Notes: generated by a model not told the origin, from the sequence alone. Positions 12,707-21,693 are shown, numbered from the stretch's first letter. The stretch is DNA of 27,467 nt from an uncultured Eubacteriales bacterium (GCA_934525065.1 CAKSYX010000029.1:1-27467), one strand, 5' to 3'. Numbers and translations are program-made.

Positions 12707-15700
12707 ATGAAGAAAAACAAAAGCATTTTAAAGCTTCTTGCGGTTTTCCTTGTGCTTACACTGGCCGTTGGCGCGTTCTGCTTTTCGTCTGCGGCGGCAA
12801 GCGAAAAACGCTCCGGAGACTACGGCTATACCGTTCTGAAGGACGGCACGGCTCAGATCGTGAAGTATTACGGAAAGTCCGCAGAAATTACCGTTCCCTC
12901 AAAGCTTGACGGAAAAACCGTTTCTGGCATTGGAAACAACGCCTTTGAGCTGAATGATAAGCTCACATCGGTCGTCATTCCCTCATCGGTCAAAAAAATC
13001 GGCGAGATGGCGTTTTATTACTGCGAAAACCTCAAGTCGGTAACTCTCCCAAAGGGAATCACAACAATTGAATACGCAACCTTTTCGGTCTGTTCGAAGC
13101 TTTCAAAAATCAACCTGCCCGCCGGTCTGACAAAAATTGCCGAGCGCGCCTTTTACTGCGCCGGTCTGACAAAGGTCACTCTGCCGGACAGCGTTAAAAC
13201 GATTGCTTCGGAAGCTTTTTCTTCCTGCCAGGAGCTTCTTGAGGTCACTCTTCCGGAAAGTGCAACAGACCTTGGCGATTCTGCCTTCAGCAACTGCCAA
13301 AGCCTTAAAAAAGCCACTCTCCCCGCAAAGCTCAAAAAGATTCCGGAGGGCCTTTTCTCTCAGTGCTATGAGCTGGAGACGGTCAACTTTCCCTCCGGAC
13401 TGACGGAAATCGGCTTTGGTGCGTTTTACATGACAGACATCACGGCGGCTCCTCTTCCGAATACCGTCAAGGTGATAGGCGAAGAAGCGTTCAGCTGGGC
13501 GCAGGAGCTTAAATCCGTCAATCTCCCCGAAGGCTTGACGGAAATCAGCAACCGCGCATTCAGCGGAACAACGCTTGAAAGCGTCAAGCTTCCGAGCACG
13601 ATCAAAAGAATCGGCCTCGGTGCTTTTTCGGGTGCAATGATTAAAGAAGTAAACGTGCCAAACGGTGTTACCGAAATTTGGCAGGAAGCTTTTGACGGCT
13701 GTCGTCAGCTTAAAAAGGTCACCATTCCCGACACGGTAACATATCTCGGAGACAGCATTTTTAAAAATTGCGATGCGCTGACCGACGTTCGCCTTTCCTC
13801 AAAGCTCAAGGAGATTCCGGACTTTGCATTCAGAGAATGCAGAACGCTCAAAAAAATTGTGATTCCGAACAGCGTCACAAAAATCGGCAACAATGCATTC
13901 AGCATGTGTCCCGTTCTTGAAGACGTTACCCTGCCCTCAAAGCTCAGGGAGATTGGAGATACAGCATTTTACTGGTGCTTCAAGCTTTCCTCTCTTACGC
14001 TTCCCGACACCGTTGAGAAGGTAGGTTACCTTGCTTTCAGAAACACTGCAATCAAAACGATAAACTGCCCGAAGAGCCTCAAAAAATGCGGCTACAATCC
14101 GTTCCTTTACACACCGTTTTCCGACGAACAGTCCAAGGGCGGAATCTATTGGGGCAAGTGGCTCATCGGCTATGAATTTTTCCCGGATATTTACGACTAT
14201 GAAACCGACACATGGAAGGAAACAAAGGTTTCAATCAAGGACGGAACTGTCGGAATTGCAAACCACACCTTCTGCCCTGTCTATCAGGAAACATATCCGT
14301 ACAACATCAAAAGCATAAAAATCCCGGACAGCGTGAAATATATCGGTGACATGGCGTTCAACAGCGCGGATTTCACAACGCTGACGATTCCTGACAGCGT
14401 TATCGACATCGGCGATTACGCTTTTTCGGGCTGCTACAGCCTTACAAAGCTCAAGCTTTCGGAAAATCTCAAGCTCATCAGAAACCACGTTTTCGCCAAC
14501 TGCACATCGCTCAAAACGATAAAAATTCCGGCGAGCGTTCAGGAAATTGAAGGTCAGGCTTTCTGGAACACCAAAGCTCTGAACGACCAAAAAGGAAACA
14601 AGAGCGAATATATTGACAACTGGCTCATTTCGGTTAATAAGGTGGAAAATTATAAGTACACCGTCAAGGACGGCGTTGTCGGCATTGCGAACAATGCGGT
14701 GGGATACACGATTTATGACGTGACCGTTCCAAAGAGCGTGAAGTATATTCCGCCGTACACCTTCGGCTACGGCTTCTCCGGCGCTTCATATAAGAAGCTC
14801 AGAGATCAGGACTTTGTTCTGCGCTGCGAGAGCGGTTCGGCTGCGCTTGAATATGCAAAGAAAAACGGCCTTCATTATAAGCTTCTCGGCTGCAGTCACG
14901 AGCGTATCAGCGGCTGGATAACCGACGAAAAGGCGACTGTTTATGCACCCGGAAAGAGACATAAAGCCTGCCTTGACTGCGGAAAGACGGTCAAGACCGG
15001 AACCATCGCCCAGCTCAAGTGCTCAGCACCGAAGCTCAAGGCGGCTACTGCTGTTTCCGGCGGCGTAAAAATCACATGGAGCAAGGTCACCGGTGCCGAT
15101 TATTACAACGTCTATCGCAAGACAGAAAAAACCTCATGGGAGAAGCTCGGAAAGACTTCCTCGGCTTACTATACCGACAATACGGCAAAGAGCGGAACGA
15201 AGTATACATACACCGTTCGCGCACTCAATGCGGCCGGCTCTTCCTCCTATGACAAGACCGGAGTCAGCATTCAGCTCAAATGCTCGGCACCGAAGCTCAA
15301 AAAGGCCGCTAATGTTTCCGGCGGTGTAAAAATCACGTGGAGCAAATCAACAGGTGCTAATTATTACAACGTCTACCGCAAAACCGCAAAGACCTCATGG
15401 GAGAAGATCGGAAAAACCTCATCAACGTCATATACCGACAAGACAGCGAAAAGCGGAACGAAGTATACCTACACTGTCCGTGCAGTCAACGCAGCCGGCT
15501 CTTCCTCCTATAACAAGACCGGCGTTTCTGTGAAATACCTCGCCGCAACAAAGGTGACGGCAAAGGCCGCGGCCAAAAAGGTCAGCGTTTCGTGGAAAAA
15601 GACCGCCGGCGCGGACGGCTATGTGGTCTATCGCAAGGTCGGAAACGGAAGCTACAAAGAGCTGAAAACAATCAAAAGCGCAAAGACGCTCGCTTTTGCT

Positions 15701-15805
15701 GACAAGAGCGTCAAAAAAGGCACAACATATACCTACCGCGTAAAGGCATACAGCGGCAAGACCTACAGTGCAGTTGCAACGTCAAAGGCGGTCAAGGCAA
15801 AATAA
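12707..15805 (+). CDS. Secreted BspA-type leucine-rich-repeat protein with C-terminal FN3 domains
   Basis: A 1032-residue exported protein. Residues 1-31 are a classical signal peptide (KKNK, hydrophobic core, SSAAAS). From about residue 45 to 720 it is an array of BspA-type (LRR_5) repeats of about 23 residues, with the recurring pattern 'V.IP.SVK.IG..AF..C..L..V.LP'. Two longer insertions near residues 470-525 and 625-665 interrupt the array. A C-x-H ... H-x-x-C-x-x-C-G zinc-ribbon-like spacer lies at about 728-760. Three fibronectin type III-like domains follow at about 771, 858 and 946. No LPXTG motif or surface-layer domain is seen, so it is probably released or held non-covalently. BspA-type proteins typically bind host or matrix ligands. 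AAGGAGG precedes the ATG. Confidence 0.94.
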   Translation: MKKNKSILKLLAVFLVLTLAVGAFCFSSAAASEKRSGDYGYTVLKDGTAQIVKYYGKSAEITVPSKLDGKTVSGIGNNAFELNDKLTSVVIPSSVKKIGEMAFYYCENLKSVTLPKGITTIEYATFSVCSKLSKINLPAGLTKIAERAFYCAGLTKVTLPDSVKTIASEAFSSCQELLEVTLPESATDLGDSAFSNCQSLKKATLPAKLKKIPEGLFSQCYELETVNFPSGLTEIGFGAFYMTDITAAPLPNTVKVIGEEAFSWAQELKSVNLPEGLTEISNRAFSGTTLESVKLPSTIKRIGLGAFSGAMIKEVNVPNGVTEIWQEAFDGCRQLKKVTIPDTVTYLGDSIFKNCDALTDVRLSSKLKEIPDFAFRECRTLKKIVIPNSVTKIGNNAFSMCPVLEDVTLPSKLREIGDTAFYWCFKLSSLTLPDTVEKVGYLAFRNTAIKTINCPKSLKKCGYNPFLYTPFSDEQSKGGIYWGKWLIGYEFFPDIYDYETDTWKETKVSIKDGTVGIANHTFCPVYQETYPYNIKSIKIPDSVKYIGDMAFNSADFTTLTIPDSVIDIGDYAFSGCYSLTKLKLSENLKLIRNHVFANCTSLKTIKIPASVQEIEGQAFWNTKALNDQKGNKSEYIDNWLISVNKVENYKYTVKDGVVGIANNAVGYTIYDVTVPKSVKYIPPYTFGYGFSGASYKKLRDQDFVLRCESGSAALEYAKKNGLHYKLLGCSHERISGWITDEKATVYAPGKRHKACLDCGKTVKTGTIAQLKCSAPKLKAATAVSGGVKITWSKVTGADYYNVYRKTEKTSWEKLGKTSSAYYTDNTAKSGTKYTYTVRALNAAGSSSYDKTGVSIQLKCSAPKLKKAANVSGGVKITWSKSTGANYYNVYRKTAKTSWEKIGKTSSTSYTDKTAKSGTKYTYTVRAVNAAGSSSYNKTGVSVKYLAATKVTAKAAAKKVSVSWKKTAGADGYVVYRKVGNGSYKELKTIKSAKTLAFADKSVKKGTTYTYRVKAYSGKTYSAVATSKAVKAK
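15010..15531 (+). repeat. Intragenic duplication of an FN3 module
   Basis: Two 261-base units (about 15010-15270 and 15271-15531) encode FN3 domains that are nearly identical (CSAPKLK, GGVKITWSK, YYNVYRKT, TSWEK, SGTKYTYTVRA, NAAGSSSY). The third FN3 domain is much more divergent, so the first pair arose by recent duplication. Confidence 0.85.
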
Positions 15806-15841
15806 AAGACCTGCTCACTCATCGCAGGCCAAAGAAAAAAG

Positions 15842-15874
15842 AAAAACGGGACTGTCATCGGCAGTCCCGTTTTT
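15842..15874. terminator. Bidirectional terminator between convergent genes
   Basis: AAAAACGGGACTG, loop TCATCGG, CAGTCCCGTTTTT is a symmetrical hairpin with A- and T-runs, serving the LRR gene (+) and the DUF2804 gene (-). Confidence 0.9.
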
Positions 15875-15884
15875 GTTAATTAAA

Positions 15885-16946
15885 TCAGAATCTAAGGCTC
15901 TTGTCCTCACCGATTCCGCTCATTCCGTCAAGGATATACTTGTTTCCGTCCGGGTCGCAGACATAGCCGGAAAGCGTTCCGAAGGTAACGTGATAGTTGA
16001 TGTCGATTACGCCGCCGGGTACGCGCATGATGAAGCGGTCGCCGATGTCGAAGGTGATGTCAACCATTCCGTATGTATCGCGGATTCTCCACTTGTTATA
16101 TTCCGGATGCTCAAAGCGTACCGGAGTGAGCAAGGTGGTGCTGCCCTCAAACCAGATGAGGTTTTCGTTGTAATCGTTCTGGTTGGTTGACTGGTTCCTT
16201 GTGAGGTTGAAGCCGAAGAACTTTCTCTCGCCGTTTATGTCCAGCTTGCCCATTGTCGTTACCCAGTCATAGTGGGCAACATAGGGGTAATAGCCTCTGT
16301 GGTCGTCAATGATGGCGGTGCTTTCTTCGTCTGTCTCATATCTCACGCCGTTGAACTCGACCCAGCCGGAGAGCCTGAAAAGGTCCTTTTGAGAATACAG
16401 CGGACGGTTTGCGCCGAAGGGAATTGAAACAATGCTCGGGAGCGAAACGCGGTTCAGCTCAACGTCATAGCTGACCGAAGCACCGCTTTTTGCGTCCTTT
16501 GCGTGGCCTGTAACGAGTGCCTGACCTTTTTCAAAGTGGTTGATGCACTTGAGAACAACGTTCTTTCCGCGGGACTCCGTGGTGTCTCCGTTCAAAAGAG
16601 TGTTTGAAATAACGGCGCACTTTTTCGGGAACATATCCTGGAACTTTGTGACCTTTTTGCTCTTTTTGTCGTAGACGAGGGTCAGGCCCGTGCCGAAAAT
16701 GCCCATGTCGCAAACGGCGGTGAGGACGATAATGTCCTTGAGGTTCAGCTCAATTGCCTCCCAAAGGGTGAGCTTCATTTTGTTGAGCGCATTGGGAAAT
16801 TTTGAAGGCTTGTTGACCTTTAAAAAGTCCATGCGCGGAAATTCGCTTTCAAAGGTTCCGAAATAAGCGTTGCCGTTTTCGTCAACAACGTTCTCCGGCG
16901 TCGGAACGGCCTTCCTTTTTTCGGAAAGTACATCATAAAATGTCAT
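15885..16946 (-). CDS. DUF2804 family protein
   Basis: A 353-residue soluble protein without signal peptide or membrane segments. The beta-rich sequence with paired motifs (FPRMDFLK, 'GIFGTGLTLVYDK', 'DDHRGYYPYVAHYDWVTTMG', 'NENLIWFEG', 'FDIGDRF') matches, as I recall it, the DUF2804 family, whose fold resembles lipocalin/CrtC-like proteins and whose function is unknown. Length is typical. AAGGAGG sits 11 bases before the ATG. The TetR gene that follows upstream at 17098-17724 is on the same strand, 151 bases away, and could regulate this gene. Confidence 0.78.
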   Translation of the reverse strand: MTFYDVLSEKRKAVPTPENVVDENGNAYFGTFESEFPRMDFLKVNKPSKFPNALNKMKLTLWEAIELNLKDIIVLTAVCDMGIFGTGLTLVYDKKSKKVTKFQDMFPKKCAVISNTLLNGDTTESRGKNVVLKCINHFEKGQALVTGHAKDAKSGASVSYDVELNRVSLPSIVSIPFGANRPLYSQKDLFRLSGWVEFNGVRYETDEESTAIIDDHRGYYPYVAHYDWVTTMGKLDINGERKFFGFNLTRNQSTNQNDYNENLIWFEGSTTLLTPVRFEHPEYNKWRIRDTYGMVDITFDIGDRFIMRVPGGVIDINYHVTFGTLSGYVCDPDGNKYILDGMSGIGEDKSLRF

Positions 16947-17097
16947 CTTGCAGTTTCCTCCTTATGTTTTGCGCCTTGGGCGCACAATTTTTGCTTTAAA
17001 ATATAAAAATTAAAAAGAATTAACAATAGCTTAACATATCCGTAACCGCCAGTTATAAATCATATGAGACAGTAAACAAGAGTACATACGGGTTTTC

Positions 17098-17724
17098 TCA
17101 GTCCTCAAAGCTGATTTGAGGGTCAATGAGAACGTTATAGATATGGCGCGCAAGGTTGAGCGCCATTGTCTCCTTCGTTTCGGGGAAATCGCGGATTATC
17201 CAAAGATAGATGGTTCCCGTAAAGCCGCTTGTGACGAAGGTATACGCATTTTTCAGCCACTCAACGCGCGGCTTTGAATGGGTCGGAAAGCCTATCGGAA
17301 TGAGCATATCAAAAAACATCTGACCGAGTTCGAAGTGGATTTTGCCTTCCGAATTGGCGTTATAAATGATTTTTGAAATTTCGATATTTTCCGTGATAAG
17401 GCCGAGAATTTCCATCATGAGGGTATAAACGTCGTCAACGGTGATTTTTCTTCCGCATTTTACCATTTGCTTGAGCCGTTCGCGGCTGTCCTTTGCAATG
17501 AGACGCTGCTTGTCATAAAACTCCTGCATGATTTTTTTGTGCAGGTCATAGATATCGTCAAAGTATGAATAAAAGGTGCAGCGGTTGACGTCCGCCATTT
17601 CGCAGATCTCCTTGACGCTGATTTTGCTCATCGGTTTTTTGTCAAGCAGCTCAACGAAGCTTTCTTTAATCACTCGCTTGCTGTATGCGGCACGGCGGTT
17701 TTCCTTTTTCTCCTGCTGTTCCAC
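17098..17724 (-). CDS. TetR/AcrR family transcriptional regulator
   Basis: A 208-residue regulator with helix-turn-helix ISVKEICEMADVNRCTFYSYF, similar in its DNA-binding part to the TetR protein at 11.5-12.1 kb. The start is placed at GTG 17724, which has GGAGGT seven bases upstream; the ATG ten codons further up lacks a ribosome binding site. It is divergent from the VorB-type oxidoreductase operon, whose promoter is 45-75 bases away, and upstream of the DUF2804 gene, so either could be its target. A near-palindrome ACAAG-CA-CTTGT (17747-17758) lies just before the gene and may be its operator. Confidence 0.88.
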   Translation of the reverse strand: MEQQEKKENRRAAYSKRVIKESFVELLDKKPMSKISVKEICEMADVNRCTFYSYFDDIYDLHKKIMQEFYDKQRLIAKDSRERLKQMVKCGRKITVDDVYTLMMEILGLITENIEISKIIYNANSEGKIHFELGQMFFDMLIPIGFPTHSKPRVEWLKNAYTFVTSGFTGTIYLWIIRDFPETKETMALNLARHIYNVLIDPQISFED

Positions 17725-17746
17725 GGGCGTTACCTCCGAAAATGTG

Positions 17747-17758
17747 ACAAGCACTTGT
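17747..17758. promoter_or_regulatory. Near-palindrome, candidate TetR operator
   Basis: ACAAG-CA-CTTGT is a 5+5 dyad between the TetR start and the oxidoreductase promoter. Short dyads can arise by chance, so support is weak. Confidence 0.3.
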
Positions 17759-17768
17759 TTTATGACTG

Positions 17769-17798
17769 TTGACTTTACAACAACATGTATAGTATAAT
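17769..17798 (+). promoter_or_regulatory. Putative sigma-A promoter of the 2-oxoacid oxidoreductase operon
   Basis: TTGACT (17769-17774), an 18 base spacer and consensus TATAAT (17793-17798). The leader from here to the first gene is about 130 bases and contains no recognised riboswitch. Confidence 0.65.
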
Positions 17799-17930
17799 AA
17801 ATTCACTAAAAAAAGTCAATATGGCTTTTGGTGCGCAGTCGGTTTTGCTCCGCCCTTTCGGTGCAGACCGGCCCGCAATAAAGAAACTTTTGTTTCAAGG
17901 AAATTACGAAGAAAGGCAGGCGTCATTTTT

Positions 17931-18137
17931 ATGATCGACCTCAACGTGCTGCTGTGCAAGGGCTGCTCCTTCTGCGTCAGATTCTGCCCGAAGAGCATTC
18001 TGGAGCTTGGCACCGAACGCAGCAAAAAAGGCTTCTTTTATCCCCGTCTGACGGACAGCGAAAAATGCATTTCCTGCGGAATTTGCGCAACTGTCTGCCC
18101 CGAAGGCGCAATTGAACTGAAAAAGGAGGCCGAGTAA
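17931..18137 (+). CDS. 2-oxoacid:ferredoxin oxidoreductase, delta (ferredoxin-like) subunit
   Basis: A 68-residue protein with two complete [4Fe-4S] motifs: C9-x2-C12-x2-C15-x3-C19-P and C46-x2-C49-x2-C52-x3-C56-P. As the delta subunit it would carry electrons from the TPP active site to free ferredoxin. It is the first gene of a four-gene operon; its stop overlaps the next start (TAATG). The ribosome binding site is only fair (AAAGGCAGG, about 12 bases upstream). Confidence 0.92.
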   Translation: MIDLNVLLCKGCSFCVRFCPKSILELGTERSKKGFFYPRLTDSEKCISCGICATVCPEGAIELKKEAE

Positions 18138-19210
18138 TGTCAAAGGTATTTATGAAGGGCAACGAAGCTATTGCCGAAGCCGCCGTCAGAGGAGGCTGCC
18201 GCTTCTTTGCCGGCTACCCCATCACTCCGCAGAATGAAATTCCGGAATACCTTTCATGGAGACTTCCGGAGGTTGGCGGCGTTTTCGTCCAGGGCGAAAG
18301 CGAGGTTGCTTCAATCAACATGGTTTACGGTGCGGCGTCCTCCGGCTGCCGCGCAATGACAAGCTCCTCCGGCCCCGGCATCAGCCTCAAGAGCGAAGGT
18401 ATCTCTTACCTTGCAAGCACAAAGCTGCCGGCGGTTGTTGTCAACATCAGCCGCGGAGGTCCCGGTCTCGGTTCAATTCAGCCGGCTCAGATGGACTACC
18501 TTCAGGCAACGAAGGCGATGGGTCACGGCGGCTTCAAGGTCATGGTCTTTGCCCCGTCAACCCTTCAGGAGGCTGTTGACCTCACATATAACGCATGGGA
18601 ATACGCAGAAAGGGACCGCAACCCGGTGCTCATCCTTATGGACGGCTGTCTCGGCGCGATCATGGAGCTGGTTGAGCTGCCCGAATTCAAAGAGGCAAAG
18701 CGCGAAAAGACCAAGAGCTGGGATCTCTCGCTGCGCGAGGGTGAAAGCAGAAGAGCCAGACTTCTCACGCCGTATTATCCCGAAGCCATGCTTGAATATG
18801 AAAACACAATGAGAGGAAAGCTCTACGACAGCTGGCAGGAAAACGACGTCAAGGTTGAAGAATTCATGCTTGACGACGCGGAATACGTTATTGTTGCCTA
18901 CGGCATTTCCGCCCGCGTTTCAAGAGAAGCTATTCTCCGCCTGCGCGGGGAGGGCCATAAAATCGGCATGATCCGTCCGATCACTCTCAACCCCTTCCCG
19001 AAAAAGAGCCTTCAGAATCTCGACTACGGCCGCGTAAAGGGCATCATCGACGTTGAGCTTGCAATTCCCGCTCAAATGCGTGATGATATCGCCCTCGAGG
19101 TCAAAGACAGAGCTCCGATATATACCTACGGACGTTCGGGCGGAATTCTGCTCGACGATGAAAGCACATATGCGGCAATCAAAAAAATCGTTACGGGAGG
19201 TGCAAAATAA
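18137..19210 (+). CDS. vorB: 2-oxoacid:ferredoxin oxidoreductase alpha subunit, VorB type
   Basis: The 357-residue subunit contributes the pyrimidine-binding half of the TPP site. It opens with FMKGNEAIAEAAVRGGCRFFAGYPITPQNEIPEYL, the signature of VorB/KorA-type alpha subunits. 'VQGESEVASINMVYGAA', 'TSSSGPGISLKSEGISY' and 'RGGPGLGSIQPAQ' follow. The likely reaction is CoA- and ferredoxin-dependent oxidative decarboxylation of a branched-chain 2-oxoacid or 2-oxoglutarate; sequence alone does not decide the substrate. AAGGAGG sits upstream within the previous gene; start and stop overlap both neighbours by one base. Confidence 0.93.
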   Translation: MSKVFMKGNEAIAEAAVRGGCRFFAGYPITPQNEIPEYLSWRLPEVGGVFVQGESEVASINMVYGAASSGCRAMTSSSGPGISLKSEGISYLASTKLPAVVVNISRGGPGLGSIQPAQMDYLQATKAMGHGGFKVMVFAPSTLQEAVDLTYNAWEYAERDRNPVLILMDGCLGAIMELVELPEFKEAKREKTKSWDLSLREGESRRARLLTPYYPEAMLEYENTMRGKLYDSWQENDVKVEEFMLDDAEYVIVAYGISARVSREAILRLRGEGHKIGMIRPITLNPFPKKSLQNLDYGRVKGIIDVELAIPAQMRDDIALEVKDRAPIYTYGRSGGILLDDESTYAAIKKIVTGGAK

Positions 19211-19953
19211 TGGAATTTAAAAGACCCTCTTCTCTCAAAGGTACGCCGAGCGGCTTTTGCCCCGGCTGTATGCACTCGCTCGCAACGAGAATAATTGCCG
19301 AGGTCGTTGACGAGCTCGGACAAAAGGAAAACTGCGTTCACGTTGTTCCGGTCGGCTGTTCAACGCTCAACCTGCTTTATTGGGACGGCGACATTGTCGG
19401 CGCGGCTCACGGACGCGCTCCGGCGGTTGCGACCGGCTTCAAGCGCACCAACCCGGAAAGACTTGTCTTTGCCTATCAGGGAGACGGCGACCTTGCCGCA
19501 ATCGGCCTTGCTGAAATCATGGGCGCGGCCAACAGAGGTGAAAACTTCACCGTTATTTTTGCGAACAATCAGACCTACGGCATGACCGGCGGCCAGATGG
19601 CTCCCACAACGCTCATCGGCCAGAAAACGACCACGACCCGTTACGGCCGCGACCCCAAGGAGACCGGCTACCCGATGAAAATGTGCGAGATCATTGCAAC
19701 GCTTGAGGCTCCCGTTTTTGTTGCGAGGTATGCGCTCAACTCGCCGAAGGGCATCATGGACGCAAGAAAGGGCATCAAAAAGGCTTTTGAGCTTCAGCTC
19801 GCCGGAAAGGGCTTCACCTTCATTGAGCTTTTGACAAACTGCCCGACAAACTGGGGCATGACTCCGCTTCAGACGATTGACTACATGAACACAAACACCA
19901 TTCCGTATTTTGTTCCCGGTGTATACAAGGATAAGGAGGCGCAGTCAGAATGA
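19210..19953 (+). CDS. 2-oxoacid:ferredoxin oxidoreductase beta (TPP-binding) subunit
   Basis: The 247-residue subunit contains the CPGCMH motif, the diphosphate/Mg-binding sequence GDGDLAAIG followed by NNQTYGMTGGQ, and 'YGRDPKETGYPMKMCEI'. With the alpha subunit it forms the active site. The start shares the final A of the upstream stop (TAATG), and its own stop overlaps the next start (ATGA). The fixed order delta-alpha-beta-gamma with overlaps suggests translation-coupled stoichiometry. Confidence 0.93.
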   Translation: MEFKRPSSLKGTPSGFCPGCMHSLATRIIAEVVDELGQKENCVHVVPVGCSTLNLLYWDGDIVGAAHGRAPAVATGFKRTNPERLVFAYQGDGDLAAIGLAEIMGAANRGENFTVIFANNQTYGMTGGQMAPTTLIGQKTTTTRYGRDPKETGYPMKMCEIIATLEAPVFVARYALNSPKGIMDARKGIKKAFELQLAGKGFTFIELLTNCPTNWGMTPLQTIDYMNTNTIPYFVPGVYKDKEAQSE

Positions 19954-20495
19954 AAAAGTCACTTATCTTTTCAGGCTCAGGCGGACAGGGCGTTGTTTCC
20001 GCAGGCATGATGACCGCCAAGGCCGCGGTCGAGGGCGGAAAATACGCAACCTTCCTCCCGGAATACGGCCCCGAGCAGCGCGGCGGCAGCGCAAAATGCA
20101 CCGTTGTTATTGACGACGGACAGGTCATTTCTCCGCTCGCCAAAAAGTGCGACGTTCTCATCTGCATGAACGAGCAGGCATTTTCAAAGTTCAAGACCCA
20201 GCTCAAGGAGGGCGGCGTTCTTCTCCTCAACTCAAACAGAGTGACAAGTGAGGTCAAGCGCGGCGATGCAACGGTCATTGCCCTCCCGGTTGACGACATT
20301 GCAGACGAAATAGGAAATCCGAAGTGTGCAAACATTGTCATCATCGGTGCTCTCATCGGAGCTACGGGTATCATCACCGAGGACGAATTCCTTGACAGCC
20401 TCAAAAAGAAGTTTGCTTCAAAAGCACCGTCTGTTATGGAAATGAACACCGCTGCCCTCAAGAAGGGCGTTGAATACGGCAGGAAATTTGCCTAA
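19950..20495 (+). CDS. 2-oxoacid:ferredoxin oxidoreductase gamma subunit
   Basis: A 181-residue subunit with the gamma-domain start FSGSGGQGVVSAGMMTAKAA and 'LPEYGPEQRGGSAKCTVVIDD', which in this family lies near the CoA site. It is the last gene of the operon. It starts four bases inside the beta gene and uses AAGGAGG within it. A strong hairpin terminator follows 37 bases after the stop, at the left edge of inverted-repeat copy 3. Confidence 0.93.
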   Translation: MKKSLIFSGSGGQGVVSAGMMTAKAAVEGGKYATFLPEYGPEQRGGSAKCTVVIDDGQVISPLAKKCDVLICMNEQAFSKFKTQLKEGGVLLLNSNRVTSEVKRGDATVIALPVDDIADEIGNPKCANIVIIGALIGATGIITEDEFLDSLKKKFASKAPSVMEMNTAALKKGVEYGRKFA

Positions 20496-20529
20496 AAACG
20501 CATTGGATTCAGCTATTCTCAGATTAAAC

Positions 20530-20766
20530 AAGGGGCTGTTTCGGGAGTCAACCGAAACAGTCCGCTTTTCATTCTTCCCTGAAAATGATTCCCATGCAAT
20601 ACCGCGAGTGGGCAAAAAAACGCTTAAAAGAGCAAAATTATTTTCAATATCATCAAGAAGCAAAGACTATATTTCATATGAAGCTCTGATTTCGATAGAC
20701 CTCGTGAAATATAGTCTTTTTCTTTTTGTTTTGCTCTTTGGTCTGCGCTAAATGCGACAGCCCCTT
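20530..20766. repeat. Inverted-repeat element, copy 3 (chimeric)
   Basis: From TACCGCGAGTGGGCAAA (about 20600) to CGACAGCCCCTT (20766) this copy matches copies 1 and 2, including the AAAGAGCAAAA and AAAGACTATATTTCA stems. Its left third is different: only AAGGGGCTGT is shared. A separate terminator hairpin and a 33 base near-copy of the degV 3' end (20566-20598 versus 20766-20798, one mismatch) replace the normal left terminal repeat. The terminal inverted repeat is therefore broken. Confidence 0.85.
20532..20569 (+). terminator. Rho-independent terminator of the oxidoreductase operon
   Basis: The stem CTGTTTCGG / CCGAAACAG, extended by GGG / TCC through one G-U pair, with loop GAGTCAA, is followed by GCTTTT. 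Confidence 0.8.
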
Positions 20767-20768
20767 TT

Positions 20769-21614
20769 TCATTCCTCCCTGAAAATGATTCCCATGCAGC
20801 CGCGGCCGCAGTGAGAGGAAATGCAGCAGCCGGCTTCGCTCGCAAGCACCTCTTCAAACGGGCCGCTCTTTTTTGCAAAGGAAACAAGCTCGTTGACCTC
20901 ATCCTCCCTGAGACCGGAGAAATTAAGCAGGCAGAGCCTTTTGTCGGCCTTTTTGTTTTCAAGCGTTTTTTCAATGTATTTTTTGTCTGCATCAAGACCC
21001 TTTCCGCGAAAGTGCTTTCCGGGGAGGAGCTTTCCGCCGACAATTTCAATGCTCGGCCGCAGGGAAAGCAGGCTCGCCGTCAGCTGCTCGGCTTTGCTGC
21101 AGCGTCCGCCGCGGCGAAGGTAACTTGTGTCTTCAAGAATGAAGCTTGTGCTGATTTTAAGCCGCAGCTTTTCAAGCTCGGCGGCGATAGCCTGCGCGGT
21201 TTCTCCGCTGTCTCTCAGCCGGCAGGCTTCATAGACGAGCATCGCCATCCCCGCGGAGAGATTGAGCGAATCGACAACATAAACATTTTCAAAGCTGTTT
21301 GAAGCAAAGCGCGCGTTTTGAAGGCAGGAGGAAATTTTTCCGCTGATTGAAACGTGAACAACGTCATAGCCTTGGTTTGTCAGCGTTTCAAAAACGAGCT
21401 TATAGTCATTCGGAGAGATTCCGGCGGTTTTCGGCGTTTCGCCGTAAAGCTCGCTTTTTTCATAAAGCTCCGACGCCGTCAGATCCACGCCGTCTTTGAA
21501 TTCCTCGTCGCAGATGAGAACGGTCATCGGAATCACATGGACGTCAAGCTCCTTTTGCAGCTTTTTTGAAATGTCGGCGCTGCTTTCGGTCGTGATTGCA
21601 ATTTTTTTGCTCAT
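20769..21614 (-). CDS. DegV family fatty-acid-binding protein
   Basis: A 281-residue protein (start at 21614, MSKKIAITTESSADIS, with GAGGTG 10 bases upstream; the longer frame has no such site). It has the two-lobed DegV fold: a TTESSADI start, HVIPMTVL, ASELYEKSE, 'KTAGISPNDY', 'SGKISSCLQNAR', 'VVDSLNLSAGMAMLV' and a C-terminal 'SHCGRGCMGIIF'. Family members (FakB-like) bind a fatty acid and present it to the kinase FakA for phosphorylation. The regulator name DegV is historical. No FakA gene is nearby. The last 30 bases of the gene are duplicated inside repeat copy 3 beyond its stop. Confidence 0.94.
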   Translation of the reverse strand: MSKKIAITTESSADISKKLQKELDVHVIPMTVLICDEEFKDGVDLTASELYEKSELYGETPKTAGISPNDYKLVFETLTNQGYDVVHVSISGKISSCLQNARFASNSFENVYVVDSLNLSAGMAMLVYEACRLRDSGETAQAIAAELEKLRLKISTSFILEDTSYLRRGGRCSKAEQLTASLLSLRPSIEIVGGKLLPGKHFRGKGLDADKKYIEKTLENKKADKRLCLLNFSGLREDEVNELVSFAKKSGPFEEVLASEAGCCISSHCGRGCMGIIFREE

Positions 21615-21693
21615 ATTTAAGTTCACCTCAAAAGTAGTATTCCCGGAAAAGGACAAAAATTGTGAATCCATACACTAATTTCACACAAAGGAC

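Noticed and set aside
12707..15805. Cell-wall-sorted (LPXTG) surface protein
   Set aside because: The C-terminus ends in an FN3 domain and Lys/Ala-rich residues, without a sorting motif, hydrophobic segment or charged tail.
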